A stretch of DNA of 64,000 nt. Origin: an uncultured Bacteroidales bacterium (GTDB taxonomy: Bacteria > Bacteroidota > Bacteroidia > Bacteroidales > F082). Positions 9,049 through 17,828 of this stretch are shown here, piece after piece. The stretch lies in NCBI GenBank assembly GCA_947303395.1, contig CAMYYD010000005.1, positions 1-64,000 of the forward strand, given 5' to 3'. The notes beneath the pieces were generated by a model. It did no database searches, was not told the DNA's origin, and saw nothing but the letters and a program-made list of their open reading frames with translations. The position numbers and the translations under genes were made by a program. Numbering within the stretch: position 1 is the first letter of the stretch; each line of letters opens with the position of its first letter.

Positions 9049-11181
9049 TTACTCTATAATCGTCAACTCCTCAATAATATTATTGACTTTTCCGACTTTT
9101 TCAAGGCACCAGAGGAGGTAACGGGCATCCATGCAGATTGTACGCTGCACTTTCTGTTCGAACATGATGTCTCCGCTCATGGCTTCCCAGTTGCCATCGA
9201 AAGCAAGACCAACAAGTTCGCCTTCCCCATTGATTACAGGGCTTCCCGAGTTACCGCCAGTGATGTCGTTTGTAGTGATAAAGTTCACTATAAGTTGTCC
9301 GTTTTCGTCAGCGTAACGACCGTAATCGCGGGCTGCATAGAGGTCGCGGACATCCTGAGGGATATCGAACTCCCAGTTGCCTGGAATGTATTTTTCCATC
9401 ACGCCGTCCATTGTGGTGTAATAGTTATAGTTGACAGCGTCAGCGCCTTTGTAAGGCTCAACCGAACCGTAAGTCAGACGCATTGTGAAGTTGGCATCCG
9501 GGTAGAAATTGCGCTCGGTCTGCATCTCCATCAAGCCTTTCATGTAAAGGCGTTCGCCAGCATTTCCTGCGAGAGCGGCTTCCTGATACAACGGAACAAC
9601 CACATTGTTATATTCCTCGATGATGTTCATAGCCAAGGCAAAAATCGGGTCTTTGTCGAGTTTCTTAGGTTTTTCAAGCCATTTCTCGAGTTTCGCTTGA
9701 TCAACGAAAATTGATTTCGCGAAAGCGTCCTTAACCCAAGCTTTGAATTCACCATTATTTTCATATCCGAGTTCTGCTATCATTGTCGGGACATATCTGT
9801 CGATGTCGTTATAGAAAAGATTGAGCAGCGAAATGGTCACATCCATGTCCAAATCCTTGTCATAATCTTTGAAGAATGTTTCCGATTGGGCTTTCAGTCC
9901 TTGAACCATCTTTTCAATGCTTTCCTTCGAAGCCTTTGCATTCAATGAATCGTTGATTCTGATGAATCTGCGTGAGAAAGCGACAGCCTCGCCGCCATTC
10001 CAACCGGCCTCACGGAGATATGTCATAGGCATCATGATGTCGTCGAGAATCTCCCATTTTGCCTCAATTCCTTCGAAAATATCGCCGTAAACAGCCTTGC
10101 GTTCAGGATCTGCACTGACCCATGCCTGGAATGCTTTTTCTTGAGCTAATCTCTTGTCATACACATGGTTACGCATCAACTGTCTCTTCTGACCGATGGC
10201 ATATTTCCAATAATTCGACACACTGGCCTGCTTTGAAGCGTATTTGATGAACACTTCCTGATCGGCATCCATGTGACGGCGATACTGGTTGAGTTTCGTT
10301 GTGCGGCAGTTAATGATTGCCGGACAGTCTGACTCGATGAGGTTTTTAACAGTGTAAGATGTTGAATATCTGTCGGTTGAGCCAGGATAACCCAAAATCA
10401 TGGTATAGTCACCTTGCTTCACACCTTTAATGTTAATCGGCAGATAGTGTTTCGACTTCATCGGGATGTTGTCTTCGCTATATTTTGCAGGCTTTCCCTC
10501 AGGATCGGTGTACACTCTGAAGATATTGAAATCGCCTTTGTGACGAGGCCAAGTCCAGTTGTCGGTGTCGGCTCCATATTTTCCGATTCCCCATGGTGGG
10601 CAGCACACGAGACGCACGTCTCTGTACACGTCGTATTCAAACATAATGTATTGATTACCAGAGTAGAACGGCACGATTTCAATCTCCACATCGCGGTCGC
10701 CCTTGCGCTCATTGATAATCTTTTCCATGTTTTCGTAGATAACCAAACTGCGTGTCTCCTCATCGGTCACGCCTTCGAGCATCAATTCGGTCACATCCTC
10801 AACATTTGCCAAGAACGACACTGTCAAACCCGGATTCGGCAACTCCTGATCTTTGCTGTATGCCCAAAAACCGTCGGTAAGGTAGTCGTGCTCCACTGTC
10901 GCGTGCTTCTGAACATAGCTCAAACCGCAATGATGGTTGGTTAAAAGAAGACCTTCCGGAGAAATCAGTTCACCTGTGCAGCCGCCTCCAAATTGCACGA
11001 TAGCATCCTTCAAACTCGGCTGGTTGAGGTCAAAAATCTGTTCGGCAGTGAGCTTGCATCCAAGCTGCTGCATCTCGGCGAGGCTCTGGCCACTGAGATT
11101 GTATGGCAGCCACATGCCTTCATCCGCTTTAGCGCATAAAACGCTAATAATCAATGTGATAGCTAAATAGAATTTTTTCAT
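9049..11181 (-). CDS. S46 family dipeptidyl-peptidase (DPP7-like)
   Basis: 710 residues from the ATG at 11181, giving a good signal peptide (MKKFYLAIT..CAKA); a longer upstream reading would overlap the neighbouring gene. S46 peptidases are periplasmic serine exopeptidases that release dipeptides from oligopeptide N-termini. The catalytic His lies in TNHHCG (83-84). The catalytic Ser is about residue 645 in GGNSGSP. The residue 18 after that Ser is Gly (663). In Porphyromonas enzymes Gly at the matching position marks DPP7 (hydrophobic P1) and Arg marks DPP11 (Asp/Glu P1), so DPP7 type is inferred. The start ATG is five bases from the stop of the PrsW-like gene, suggesting cotranscription. 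Confidence 0.93.
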   Translation of the reverse strand: MKKFYLAITLIISVLCAKADEGMWLPYNLSGQSLAEMQQLGCKLTAEQIFDLNQPSLKDAIVQFGGGCTGELISPEGLLLTNHHCGLSYVQKHATVEHDYLTDGFWAYSKDQELPNPGLTVSFLANVEDVTELMLEGVTDEETRSLVIYENMEKIINERKGDRDVEIEIVPFYSGNQYIMFEYDVYRDVRLVCCPPWGIGKYGADTDNWTWPRHKGDFNIFRVYTDPEGKPAKYSEDNIPMKSKHYLPINIKGVKQGDYTMILGYPGSTDRYSTSYTVKNLIESDCPAIINCRTTKLNQYRRHMDADQEVFIKYASKQASVSNYWKYAIGQKRQLMRNHVYDKRLAQEKAFQAWVSADPERKAVYGDIFEGIEAKWEILDDIMMPMTYLREAGWNGGEAVAFSRRFIRINDSLNAKASKESIEKMVQGLKAQSETFFKDYDKDLDMDVTISLLNLFYNDIDRYVPTMIAELGYENNGEFKAWVKDAFAKSIFVDQAKLEKWLEKPKKLDKDPIFALAMNIIEEYNNVVVPLYQEAALAGNAGERLYMKGLMEMQTERNFYPDANFTMRLTYGSVEPYKGADAVNYNYYTTMDGVMEKYIPGNWEFDIPQDVRDLYAARDYGRYADENGQLIVNFITTNDITGGNSGSPVINGEGELVGLAFDGNWEAMSGDIMFEQKVQRTICMDARYLLWCLEKVGKVNNIIEELTIIE

Positions 11182-11185
11182 GGTA

Positions 11186-11926
11186 TTATGATTTAAATAT
11201 ATTTCTGAAAATTTCATTGTTATGCTCGATACGCGTCTGTTCCTGCATCTTTGCAATCTGTTTAACCCCGATTTTCCACATTTTCACATCGAGATAAATG
11301 AAAATGACGAACATAAGCACGCCCATCCACTCCATGTTGTTTTCCGTAAAGGCGGACGAAAGCATAAGCAGATAGTCAAAGAGTCCGTGTGCAATAACCG
11401 GACATACATAGCTGAGAATCAGATACTTGCTTCTTTGTTGAGGTTTGAATTTCGCCATGCCTAGGAAATATCCCATAATGACAGCGAAGAGGAAATGACC
11501 CGGCACAGAGAGCAAGGCGCGCATCACACCAGTGTGAAACGCCGCGCCAAACGACTCAGAACCAAAGACATACATCATGTTCTCAACGCCTGCGAAACCC
11601 AATCCGATGAAACATGCATAGACGATTCCGTCGAAAAACTCGTTGAAGTTCCTGTTACGCCAAATCACGAGCATGAACAGCGCCCATTTGCAGAACTCCT
11701 CTGGGATTCCGGCTTCGAAAAAGGCGTGGTAAAACACCGTCCCGCCCGGAATAACCATGTTGATGATGCCTACGACCACCAAATCCATCGGGATTGCCAG
11801 CATTCCAAGGAACAACGCGTAAATCAGCATAGAAAGCGGTTCCTTCTCGTACTTGTCTTTTTTGTAGATATACGAGGCCAAAACGATGACTGGCAAAATC
11901 GCTAAGATGAAGATTATCGTGTTCAT
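11186..11926 (-). CDS. PrsW-family intramembrane metalloprotease
   Basis: 246 residues with about seven hydrophobic helices. Family motifs are present: EE-xx-K at 76-80 (PEEFCK), FAGVEN at 111-116, and a conserved His in PGHFLFA (144). In Bacillus subtilis PrsW performs site-1 cleavage of the anti-sigma factor RsiW. The substrate here is unknown, and no anti-sigma factor gene is nearby. It probably forms a transcription unit with the S46 peptidase. Confidence 0.85.
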   Translation of the reverse strand: MNTIIFILAILPVIVLASYIYKKDKYEKEPLSMLIYALFLGMLAIPMDLVVVGIINMVIPGGTVFYHAFFEAGIPEEFCKWALFMLVIWRNRNFNEFFDGIVYACFIGLGFAGVENMMYVFGSESFGAAFHTGVMRALLSVPGHFLFAVIMGYFLGMAKFKPQQRSKYLILSYVCPVIAHGLFDYLLMLSSAFTENNMEWMGVLMFVIFIYLDVKMWKIGVKQIAKMQEQTRIEHNNEIFRNIFKS

Positions 11927-11976
11927 GCTATTAATTTGCTACAAAAATAAAAATAATTTCAATTCCTCAAACAGAA

Positions 11977-12012
11977 GATTTCTCCATTCCGCTTCGCTTC
12001 AGTCGAAATGAC
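11977..12012. repeat. Solo copy of a TGTCATTTCGA-type repeat arm
   Basis: These 36 bases are identical to 37673-37708, the right arm of the inverted-repeat element after the S41 protease gene. Only one arm is seen here. It lies between the PrsW-like and PHP genes, immediately 3' of the PHP stop codon. Confidence 0.7.
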
Positions 12013-12016
12013 GGTT

Positions 12017-12856
12017 TTACAACGCTTCAGCATACCAAATACCATCTTTGAAGCACATTGTTTCCTTGTAGCCGACGGCCTTCAGCGCCTCTTCGGCTTC
12101 CTTGAAGAAATACGTGAGTTCCCAGTACTGGTGGGCGTCGGAGCTGATGAGCACCGGCACGTTCATCGCCTTCATGCGAGGCAGCAGCCACTCCGACGGG
12201 TAAAAGCCGTTGTAACGTTGCTTGTACAAGCCTCGAGTGTTGATTTCCACTATCAAATCGTGCTGTTTTATCAAATCCAAAGTCTCGAGAACCATGTCCT
12301 GATACCATTTCTCGTCCTCATGGAAATAACGTCCGCGCGCGTTCATCTTCACCTTGTCGAAATGCCCGATGATATCAAATTTCTCGGTCTCAATCATCTC
12401 ATTTTCCTGATCGAAATAAGCCCTGACTCCTTTTTTGATGTCGCCGCCGAAGTATTTTTTCAGTCCCTCGTCGTATGGCTCGATGCTCTTTCCGTCGATA
12501 AACCAAAGAGTATCAGGCGTTTTGCCGACCAAATGAACCGATCCGATGAGGTAATCCAAACCGTAATCTTTCTTTGTCTTCTGAAAATCGACAACTATAC
12601 CGGGAATAAACTCCATCTCCATCGAAGCGAGTATATCAATCCGGTCTTTGTATTTGATTTTCAATTCTTTAAGATGACCGACATATTCGTCGTTTTTATC
12701 CATCGGGATGGATACGCGGCTCTCGAACGGCACGCTGGAATGGTCTGAAAAACCCAAAGTGTGCATTCCCTGACTGATGGCTTCCGCCACTGTCTCCTCC
12801 ATCTGCGACTTGCCGTCAGAATAAGTGCTATGTGTATGTAAATTAAAGTGTTGCAT
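12017..12856 (-). CDS. PHP-domain phosphoesterase, histidinol-phosphatase-like
   Basis: 279 residues from ATG 12856, which overlaps the upstream U32 gene by 14 bases. The metal-binding PHP motif HTHSTYSDG is at the very N-terminus, which fixes this start. Further metal ligands fit DHSSVPFES, SVHLVGKTP, IGHFDKV, EINTRGLY and SSDAHQYWE. The architecture matches HisK/HisJ-type histidinol phosphatases. No other histidine-biosynthesis gene is nearby and PHP enzymes have many substrates, so the reaction is uncertain. Confidence 0.82.
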   Translation of the reverse strand: MQHFNLHTHSTYSDGKSQMEETVAEAISQGMHTLGFSDHSSVPFESRVSIPMDKNDEYVGHLKELKIKYKDRIDILASMEMEFIPGIVVDFQKTKKDYGLDYLIGSVHLVGKTPDTLWFIDGKSIEPYDEGLKKYFGGDIKKGVRAYFDQENEMIETEKFDIIGHFDKVKMNARGRYFHEDEKWYQDMVLETLDLIKQHDLIVEINTRGLYKQRYNGFYPSEWLLPRMKAMNVPVLISSDAHQYWELTYFFKEAEEALKAVGYKETMCFKDGIWYAEAL

Positions 12857-14102
12857 CGTCTTCTGTCGCTTCAATAATCTTATAAACTTTGTCACCACGG
12901 CGCACTATGTCATGTGCCGGAATTGAGCAAAGTTCTCCCTTAACTGTCTGATTAACAGGCAGTAAATCAACTCTTATCTCTTTTATTTTATCCTCGTAAA
13001 CGCCCGTCGTCGGTCCGATTATCATAATCTCGTCGCCAACGTTGAGGTCGTGTGTCTCCATCCTGATTTCCGCAACGTTTATCTTTGCGAAGAAATTGGT
13101 TATCGTGCCGATGAAGAGCTTCGTCTTGGTGGCTTGCGAGCCGTATTTCTTGGTCCACTCGCCCATTTTTCTGCCTAGATAATAACCGTCCCAGAAGTCG
13201 CGGTTGTAAACGCTCCGCAGACGCTCGGTCCATTTTTCAATCTTTTCCTGCGTGAAAGTGCCAGCATTTATTGCGTCAACCGCCTCACGATACACGCCAA
13301 CCGTCAACTTGGTATATTCAGGCGAACGTCCGCGTCCCTCGATTTTCAAAACCTTAACTCCTGCTGCCAAAACTCTATCCAAGAACGGCAGTGTGCAGAG
13401 GTCTTTAGGCGACATAATATATTCATTCTCAATGGCCAAGGTAATCTCTTTATCTCTGTCGGTCACCTCATAGCCTCTTCTACATGGCTGCACGCAAGCG
13501 CCACGGTTGGCACTGGTTCCGAAGTTATCCAAGCTCAGATAGCACTTGCCCGACACGGCCATGCACAAGGCTCCATGACAGAACACTTCAATGCGCACCA
13601 ATTCGCCTCCTGGTCCGGTGATATGCTGACGCTCAATCTCTTCAGTGATATGTTTCACCTGGTTGATGTTGAGCTCGCGAGCCGTCACCATCACATCGGC
13701 AAACTGCGAATAATACTTCACCGCCTCAAGGTTAGTGATGTTGCATTGTGTCGACATATGCACCTCAACACCAATCTTACGGGCGTATTGTATCACACTC
13801 TGGTCGGATGCGATGATAGCGCTGATGTTATTGGCTTTTATGGCATCCAACAACGCATGCATCTCGTCCATCTCCTCGTCGAAAACCACAGTGTTTACTG
13901 TAACATAGCTCTTCACACCGTGTTCGTGGCATGTCTCGGAAATGGTGTGCAGGTCATCAAGCGTGAAGTTCTTTGTCGACTTCGACCGCATGTTTAGCTT
14001 GCCGATGCCGAAATACACGCTTCCCGCTCCAGCCTGTATCGCCGCTGAAAGGGCCTCATACGACCCCACCGGGGCCATTATTTCTATATTGTCGTAATTC
14101 AT
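12843..14102 (-). CDS. U32 peptidase family protein (TrhP/YegQ-like)
   Basis: 419 residues beginning with the family N-terminus EIMAPVGSYEALSAAIQAGAGSVYFG. It contains the U32 signature EVFCHGALCMAVSGKCYLS followed by cysteines in RGACVQPCRRGYEV, which resemble an Fe-S or prephenate-linked site in TrhP/RlhA. TrhP proteins act with TrhO in forming 5-hydroxyuridine at the tRNA wobble base. An older label is collagenase-like protease. The first gene of a two-gene unit, it overlaps the PHP gene. Confidence 0.88.
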   Translation of the reverse strand: MNYDNIEIMAPVGSYEALSAAIQAGAGSVYFGIGKLNMRSKSTKNFTLDDLHTISETCHEHGVKSYVTVNTVVFDEEMDEMHALLDAIKANNISAIIASDQSVIQYARKIGVEVHMSTQCNITNLEAVKYYSQFADVMVTARELNINQVKHITEEIERQHITGPGGELVRIEVFCHGALCMAVSGKCYLSLDNFGTSANRGACVQPCRRGYEVTDRDKEITLAIENEYIMSPKDLCTLPFLDRVLAAGVKVLKIEGRGRSPEYTKLTVGVYREAVDAINAGTFTQEKIEKWTERLRSVYNRDFWDGYYLGRKMGEWTKKYGSQATKTKLFIGTITNFFAKINVAEIRMETHDLNVGDEIMIIGPTTGVYEDKIKEIRVDLLPVNQTVKGELCSIPAHDIVRRGDKVYKIIEATEDDATL

Positions 14103-14112
14103 TTATTATTTT

Positions 14113-14140
14113 GTAGAGACGCACGGCCGTGCGTCTCTAC
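14113..14140. repeat. GTAG-headed palindromic repeat (GTAGAGACG family)
   Basis: A perfect 28-base palindrome whose arms read GTAGAGACGCACGG, lying between pgi and the U32 gene, both on the minus strand. The GTAG head and extragenic palindrome are hallmarks of REP elements mobilised by RAYT transposases. A related copy lies inside the GH78 gene at 60228-60249. It could also attenuate read-through from pgi, though there is no clear T-run. Confidence 0.8.
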
Positions 14141-14145
14141 ATGTA

Positions 14146-15459
14146 TTATCGTTTTAATAATTTTTCTCTCAATTCTTCATATCCCGGCTTGCCAAGAAGC
14201 GCAAACATATTTTTCTTATAAGCCTCAACGCCAGGTTGGTTGAACGGGTTAACTCCAAGCATGTAACCACTCAACGCGCATCCCATCTCAAAGAAATAGA
14301 TAAGCTGTCCGAGCACGTGCGCGTCAACTCTCGGGATGACGATTCTGATGTTCGGAACGCCACCGTCGACGTGGGCCAAAATAGTGGCTTTCTCAGCCGT
14401 CTGGTTCACCTCGTTGAGCCTGCGACCAGCGATGTAATTCATCTGGTCGAGATTGGCATCGTCGTGAGGGATTCTCACCTCGTTGGCTGGATTTTCAACG
14501 CTGATAACCGTTTCCATGAGGTTGCGCAGTCCTTCCTGGATATACTGTCCCATAGAATGCAAATCGGTCGTAAATGTGACGCTTGCCGGGAACGTTCCCT
14601 TGCCGTCCTTGCCTTCACTCTCACCGTAAAGCTGCTTCCACCACTCGCTGAAATAGCACAAACGTGGCTCATAATTCACCAGGATCTCATTGGTCTTTCC
14701 AGCATGATACAATGCCTGACGTGCCATCGCATATTGTGCAGCCACGTTGCTATCATTCTGATTTTCAACGCAATACTTCTCCATGAGCTGTGCTCCGGCC
14801 ACGAGTTTCTCGATATCAACACCAGCCACTGCGATAGGCAGCAAGCCGACTGGTGTCAGCACTGAATAACGTCCGCCAACATCGTCCGGCACCACGTATG
14901 TCTTGTAACCTTCACTATCCGACAGAACCTTCAATGCGCCTTTTGCCTTATCAGTGATGGCAACGATACGTTTTCTCGCCTCTTCTTTACCGTATTTTTT
15001 CTCGATATGGTTTTTCAGAATTCTGAATGCCACTGCCGGCTCCGTTGTCGTTCCCGACTTTGAAATGACAGTCATCGAGTAGTCTTTCTTATCCAAAAGT
15101 CTGATGAGATCCGACATGTAGTCCTCGCTCATGTTATGGCCTGCGTAAATGATTTTCGGGTTGCCAGTTTCTACAAGCTGCTCGAAATGGTTCGACAACG
15201 CCTCGATGACAGCGCGCGCTCCAAGATATGAACCTCCAATGCCAACCACAACAAACACCTCCGATTTCTTGCGGAGTTCCTCAGCCTTAGCTTTCACATC
15301 TTTAATAAAATCAGGGGTTATGGATGAAGGAAGATTCACCCAACCAAGGAAATCACTGCCGGCTCCTGAACGCGAATAGATAGTTTTGAAATACGTATCT
15401 ATCTGTTTTTCAGCAAGTTGACACTTTGCATGTCCTAATTCCACTTTAATATCTGTCAT
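14146..15459 (-). CDS. pgi: Glucose-6-phosphate isomerase
   Basis: 437 residues, the shorter bacterial form. It interconverts glucose 6-phosphate and fructose 6-phosphate in the cytoplasm. Family landmarks: [12 protein letters not shown] for sugar-phosphate binding, [16 protein letters not shown], the glutamate region [31 protein letters not shown], and a C-terminal Lys in [11 protein letters not shown] weak -7 box (TATCTTCG, minus strand, about 15490-15483) precedes the start. A terminator-bearing candidate sRNA lies just upstream in the same orientation, so attenuation is possible. Confidence 0.96.
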   Translation of the reverse strand: MTDIKVELGHAKCQLAEKQIDTYFKTIYSRSGAGSDFLGWVNLPSSITPDFIKDVKAKAEELRKKSEVFVVVGIGGSYLGARAVIEALSNHFEQLVETGNPKIIYAGHNMSEDYMSDLIRLLDKKDYSMTVISKSGTTTEPAVAFRILKNHIEKKYGKEEARKRIVAITDKAKGALKVLSDSEGYKTYVVPDDVGGRYSVLTPVGLLPIAVAGVDIEKLVAGAQLMEKYCVENQNDSNVAAQYAMARQALYHAGKTNEILVNYEPRLCYFSEWWKQLYGESEGKDGKGTFPASVTFTTDLHSMGQYIQEGLRNLMETVISVENPANEVRIPHDDANLDQMNYIAGRRLNEVNQTAEKATILAHVDGGVPNIRIVIPRVDAHVLGQLIYFFEMGCALSGYMLGVNPFNQPGVEAYKKNMFALLGKPGYEELREKLLKR

Positions 15460-15523
15460 GACTTTACGGTTTTAATTTTCTGCGAAGATACAAAATTTTT
15501 CTTTATCAAAAACGGAAAAACTC

Positions 15524-15559
15524 AAAAAAAGAGACCGTTTCTTGAGCGGAAACGGTCTC
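15524..15559 (-). terminator. Strong intrinsic terminator upstream of pgi
   Basis: An 11-bp perfect stem (GAGACCGTTTC at 15531-15541 with its complement at 15549-15559) and a 7-base loop are followed on the minus strand by seven T residues. No annotated minus-strand gene ends here, so it marks the 3' end of an unannotated transcript or an attenuator for pgi. Confidence 0.75.
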
Positions 15560-15642
15560 CAGAACCAAAAACCAAAATTTATGAAACCTTTTACGAACAA
15601 TGTAAATTACCTGGATAGGTAACTATGGATGTACATCGTTAC
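15524..15642 (-). ncRNA. Candidate small RNA or leader transcript upstream of pgi
   Basis: A perfect -7 box TATTTTTG (minus strand, 15656-15649) would start a transcript of about 119 bases. The transcript contains a nine-codon reading frame (15636-15607, MYIHSYLSR) and ends at the strong terminator. No convincing -33 TTTG is seen. The opposite strand carries its own 13-codon frame (15581-15622, MKPFTNNVNYLDR), so which strand is functional is not certain. I do not recognise a known RNA family. The rest of 15460-15852 is A/T-rich: the pgi promoter region at the left and the regulator promoter at the right. Confidence 0.45.
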
Positions 15643-15781
15643 GCACTGCAAAAATACAAAACTTTTTGTATCAATGTTAAAAATTTTTTAAGATTTTATG
15701 CAAAAAACTGAATAATGTGTTAAAAAACCTTAATAATGAATGATTTAGCATGCATAAAATTTTTTAATTTTTTTTATGACT

Positions 15782-15789
15782 TACATTTG
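15782..15789 (+). promoter_or_regulatory. Promoter -7 box of the OmpR-type regulator
   Basis: TACATTTG fits TAnnTTTG and lies 63 bases before the ATG, leaving a 5' leader of about 57 bases. There is no clear -33 TTTG, so promoter strength may depend on an activator. Confidence 0.5.
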
Positions 15790-15852
15790 CCTTGGAGAAA
15801 ACAAACAAACTCCACCCCCCAAAATAACTGATTACTAATTTAATAATAAAAC

Positions 15853-16545
15853 ATGTTACAACCATTAAAAATCTTGTTAGTTGATCACGACAAGGATATG
15901 GCTTCGATAACTAAAAATTTCCTTGTCTCGAGAGGTTACTCCGTCATCATTTGCTACGACGGAGATGAAGCTTTGCATTTTTACAACAAAGAACTTCTGG
16001 ATTTAGTTCTTATCAATGTCGACATCCCGATTATCAGCGGGCCTGAACTGGTGAAAGAAATCAAAAAGAAAGGCGGAAACGTTCCTATCATTCTTTTCGG
16101 CACAAGTCCACGCCATGATACGGTTTTGAAGGCGTTGAAATCGGGTGCCGATGAGTTTTTGGCGCGTCCGATAAGCATGGAGGAACTAGGACTCCGCATC
16201 GAGATTCTTTACAAAAAATCAAAAGAAGCTGAAAACAAAAAACCTATTTATATCTTCGGCAATTATATCTTGGATTGCCTGCATCATGTACTTATTTTTA
16301 ATAAGGACTCAGAAAAGAAACTTACTCCGAAGGAGTTCGATTTATTCGTGGTGTTATGTCAATACATGAATCGCATAGTTGAACGTTCGAAAATCTTAGA
16401 TCTCGTTTGGAAATCAGACAATTATTTCAACGCGCGTTCTTTGGATGTTTATATCAGCAAACTAAGAAAGAAAATACGAAACGACCCTCGTGTGAAAATC
16501 GAAAACGTGCATGGTGTGGGCTACCGGTTAGTTGTTTATTCCTAA
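15853..16545 (+). CDS. OmpR-family response regulator with degenerate receiver
   Basis: 230 residues: a receiver-like domain (1-120) and a winged-helix Trans_reg_C domain (about 135-230) with KLTPKEFDLFVVL, RSLDVYISKLRKKIR and a final VHGVGYRLV. The receiver is atypical. The normal phosphoacceptor Asp, four residues before the conserved Pro, is Asn55 (DLVLINVDIP). The conserved active-site Lys is Arg105 (FLARPIS). The Thr in FGTS is kept. Canonical phosphorylation is therefore unlikely, and the protein may act constitutively or by binding a ligand or partner. No kinase is adjacent. Its gene converges with the beta-lactamase-fold gene, with 3 bases between stops. Confidence 0.9.
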   Translation: MLQPLKILLVDHDKDMASITKNFLVSRGYSVIICYDGDEALHFYNKELLDLVLINVDIPIISGPELVKEIKKKGGNVPIILFGTSPRHDTVLKALKSGADEFLARPISMEELGLRIEILYKKSKEAENKKPIYIFGNYILDCLHHVLIFNKDSEKKLTPKEFDLFVVLCQYMNRIVERSKILDLVWKSDNYFNARSLDVYISKLRKKIRNDPRVKIENVHGVGYRLVVYS

Positions 16546-16548
16546 TAA

Positions 16549-17808
16549 TCACCTGTCGCGATATGATGCGTAAGGATACGACAAATCGCCCTCAAGTTCC
16601 ATCACAGGAATATTTATAGAAGCAGGAGCCAAAGTTATTGTATTGTCTTTCAACAATTTCCAAAAGACATCGGAGTTCGGACCTTTATCGGTGTTGGTCA
16701 AAACAATCAAAGTGCGGTCGTTGACTTTGTCGAACATGAAAAACGAGCGGTAACCTTTCCACCAACCATAATGATAGTAACATCCGGGGTATTTTCGTGA
16801 GATTCGCCAACCGAAACCATAATTGTCTTTTCTTTTCGAATATTTTGGACTCCCAGGCACAAAAGCTTCAGCCTGAATCGTATCCGGAACTAATAATCCG
16901 TAGTCGATGGCAACCTTGAAACGGTACATATCCTCGACATTGGAAAACATGATTTTATCACCTTTCACGCCGTTGAGATACTCGTTCTGTGCCTGACGAG
17001 GCTTCCTTCGGCCGATATAATATCCCTGAATGCAATTCGGGAGGTATAACGATACCGTTGTGTCGGTTGGCATGTCATAAATAAACGAGTCGTGCATGCC
17101 CAAGACATCAAAAATCTCATCTCGCATGAAATTTACAAACGTCTTGCCCGAAACACGCTCAACAAGGCTCGCCAACAAGGCATAATTTACATTGCAGTAA
17201 TGAAAACCGTTGTCTGGCCTGAAATACGGATCGGGCTTATATTTGATAAAATATTCTATCATGTCGTCGTTGGTGAACGGCTTCTTCTTATCCGGCCAAT
17301 GCCTGTCGGCCAAAGTCTCGTAACGCGACAATCCAGAACGGTGCGTCATAAGCATCCTTGCCGTTATACCTTCATAAGGGAACTCTGGAATATAAGTTCT
17401 TATATCAGCATCATAATCAATGAGTCCGCGACTTTTCAATATCATTATCGCCTCAGCCGTAAACATCTTCGAAACCGAACTGAGCTGATAAACATCGTTA
17501 TTAAAAATCTCACCCTTTCTGGTGCGAAGGTCTCTCACGCCATACGACTTCTCAAACACTATCCTGCCCTTTTCAGCGAACAAAGCCGTGCCGTTAAACG
17601 TGGTTTTCTTCTTCAGATTTTGAAATGCCTTATCAATCTGAGCCGCTTTTTTTTCAATGATCGGCTGATCCAAGTCTTTGAAAATCATATCGACATCGAC
17701 TTCAGGCCACGACTCCACCTCAGCCGCCGTATATTGTTTTCTATCGTTTTTCGAAGAACACGAAATCAAAAATAATATCAAAACCAAAAAGAAAAATCTC
17801 GTTTTCAT
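16549..17808 (-). CDS. Serine hydrolase lipoprotein, class C beta-lactamase fold
   Basis: 419 residues from ATG 17808 (a GTG one codon upstream is less likely). A lipoprotein signal ends LISC, so it is probably anchored in the envelope. The catalytic SxxK is SVSK in QLSSVSKMFTAEA. The YxN motif is YCN in HYCNVNYALLA. HYGWWKG takes the place of the KTG/HxG motif. This is the beta-lactamase/DD-peptidase/esterase family (COG1680). Most members are esterases or peptidoglycan-related enzymes, so true beta-lactamase activity should not be assumed. Confidence 0.87.
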   Translation of the reverse strand: MKTRFFFLVLILFLISCSSKNDRKQYTAAEVESWPEVDVDMIFKDLDQPIIEKKAAQIDKAFQNLKKKTTFNGTALFAEKGRIVFEKSYGVRDLRTRKGEIFNNDVYQLSSVSKMFTAEAIMILKSRGLIDYDADIRTYIPEFPYEGITARMLMTHRSGLSRYETLADRHWPDKKKPFTNDDMIEYFIKYKPDPYFRPDNGFHYCNVNYALLASLVERVSGKTFVNFMRDEIFDVLGMHDSFIYDMPTDTTVSLYLPNCIQGYYIGRRKPRQAQNEYLNGVKGDKIMFSNVEDMYRFKVAIDYGLLVPDTIQAEAFVPGSPKYSKRKDNYGFGWRISRKYPGCYYHYGWWKGYRSFFMFDKVNDRTLIVLTNTDKGPNSDVFWKLLKDNTITLAPASINIPVMELEGDLSYPYASYRDR

Positions 17809-17828
17809 CACATTTCAAAAATATCCTG

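Noticed and set aside
12843-14102. A secreted collagenase, as U32 genes are often named
   Set aside because: There is no signal peptide. Motifs fit the TrhP/RlhA tRNA and rRNA modification group, so a cytoplasmic RNA-modification role is more likely.
15531-15559. The hairpin near pgi read as a plus-strand terminator
   Set aside because: The T-run is present only in the minus direction; on the plus strand the hairpin is followed by CAGAACC.
16549-17808. A beta-lactamase resistance gene
   Set aside because: SxxK and YxN are present, but the wider sequence fits the general serine-hydrolase/esterase lipoprotein family. It is not near blaI/blaR1 and nothing shows beta-lactam hydrolysis.
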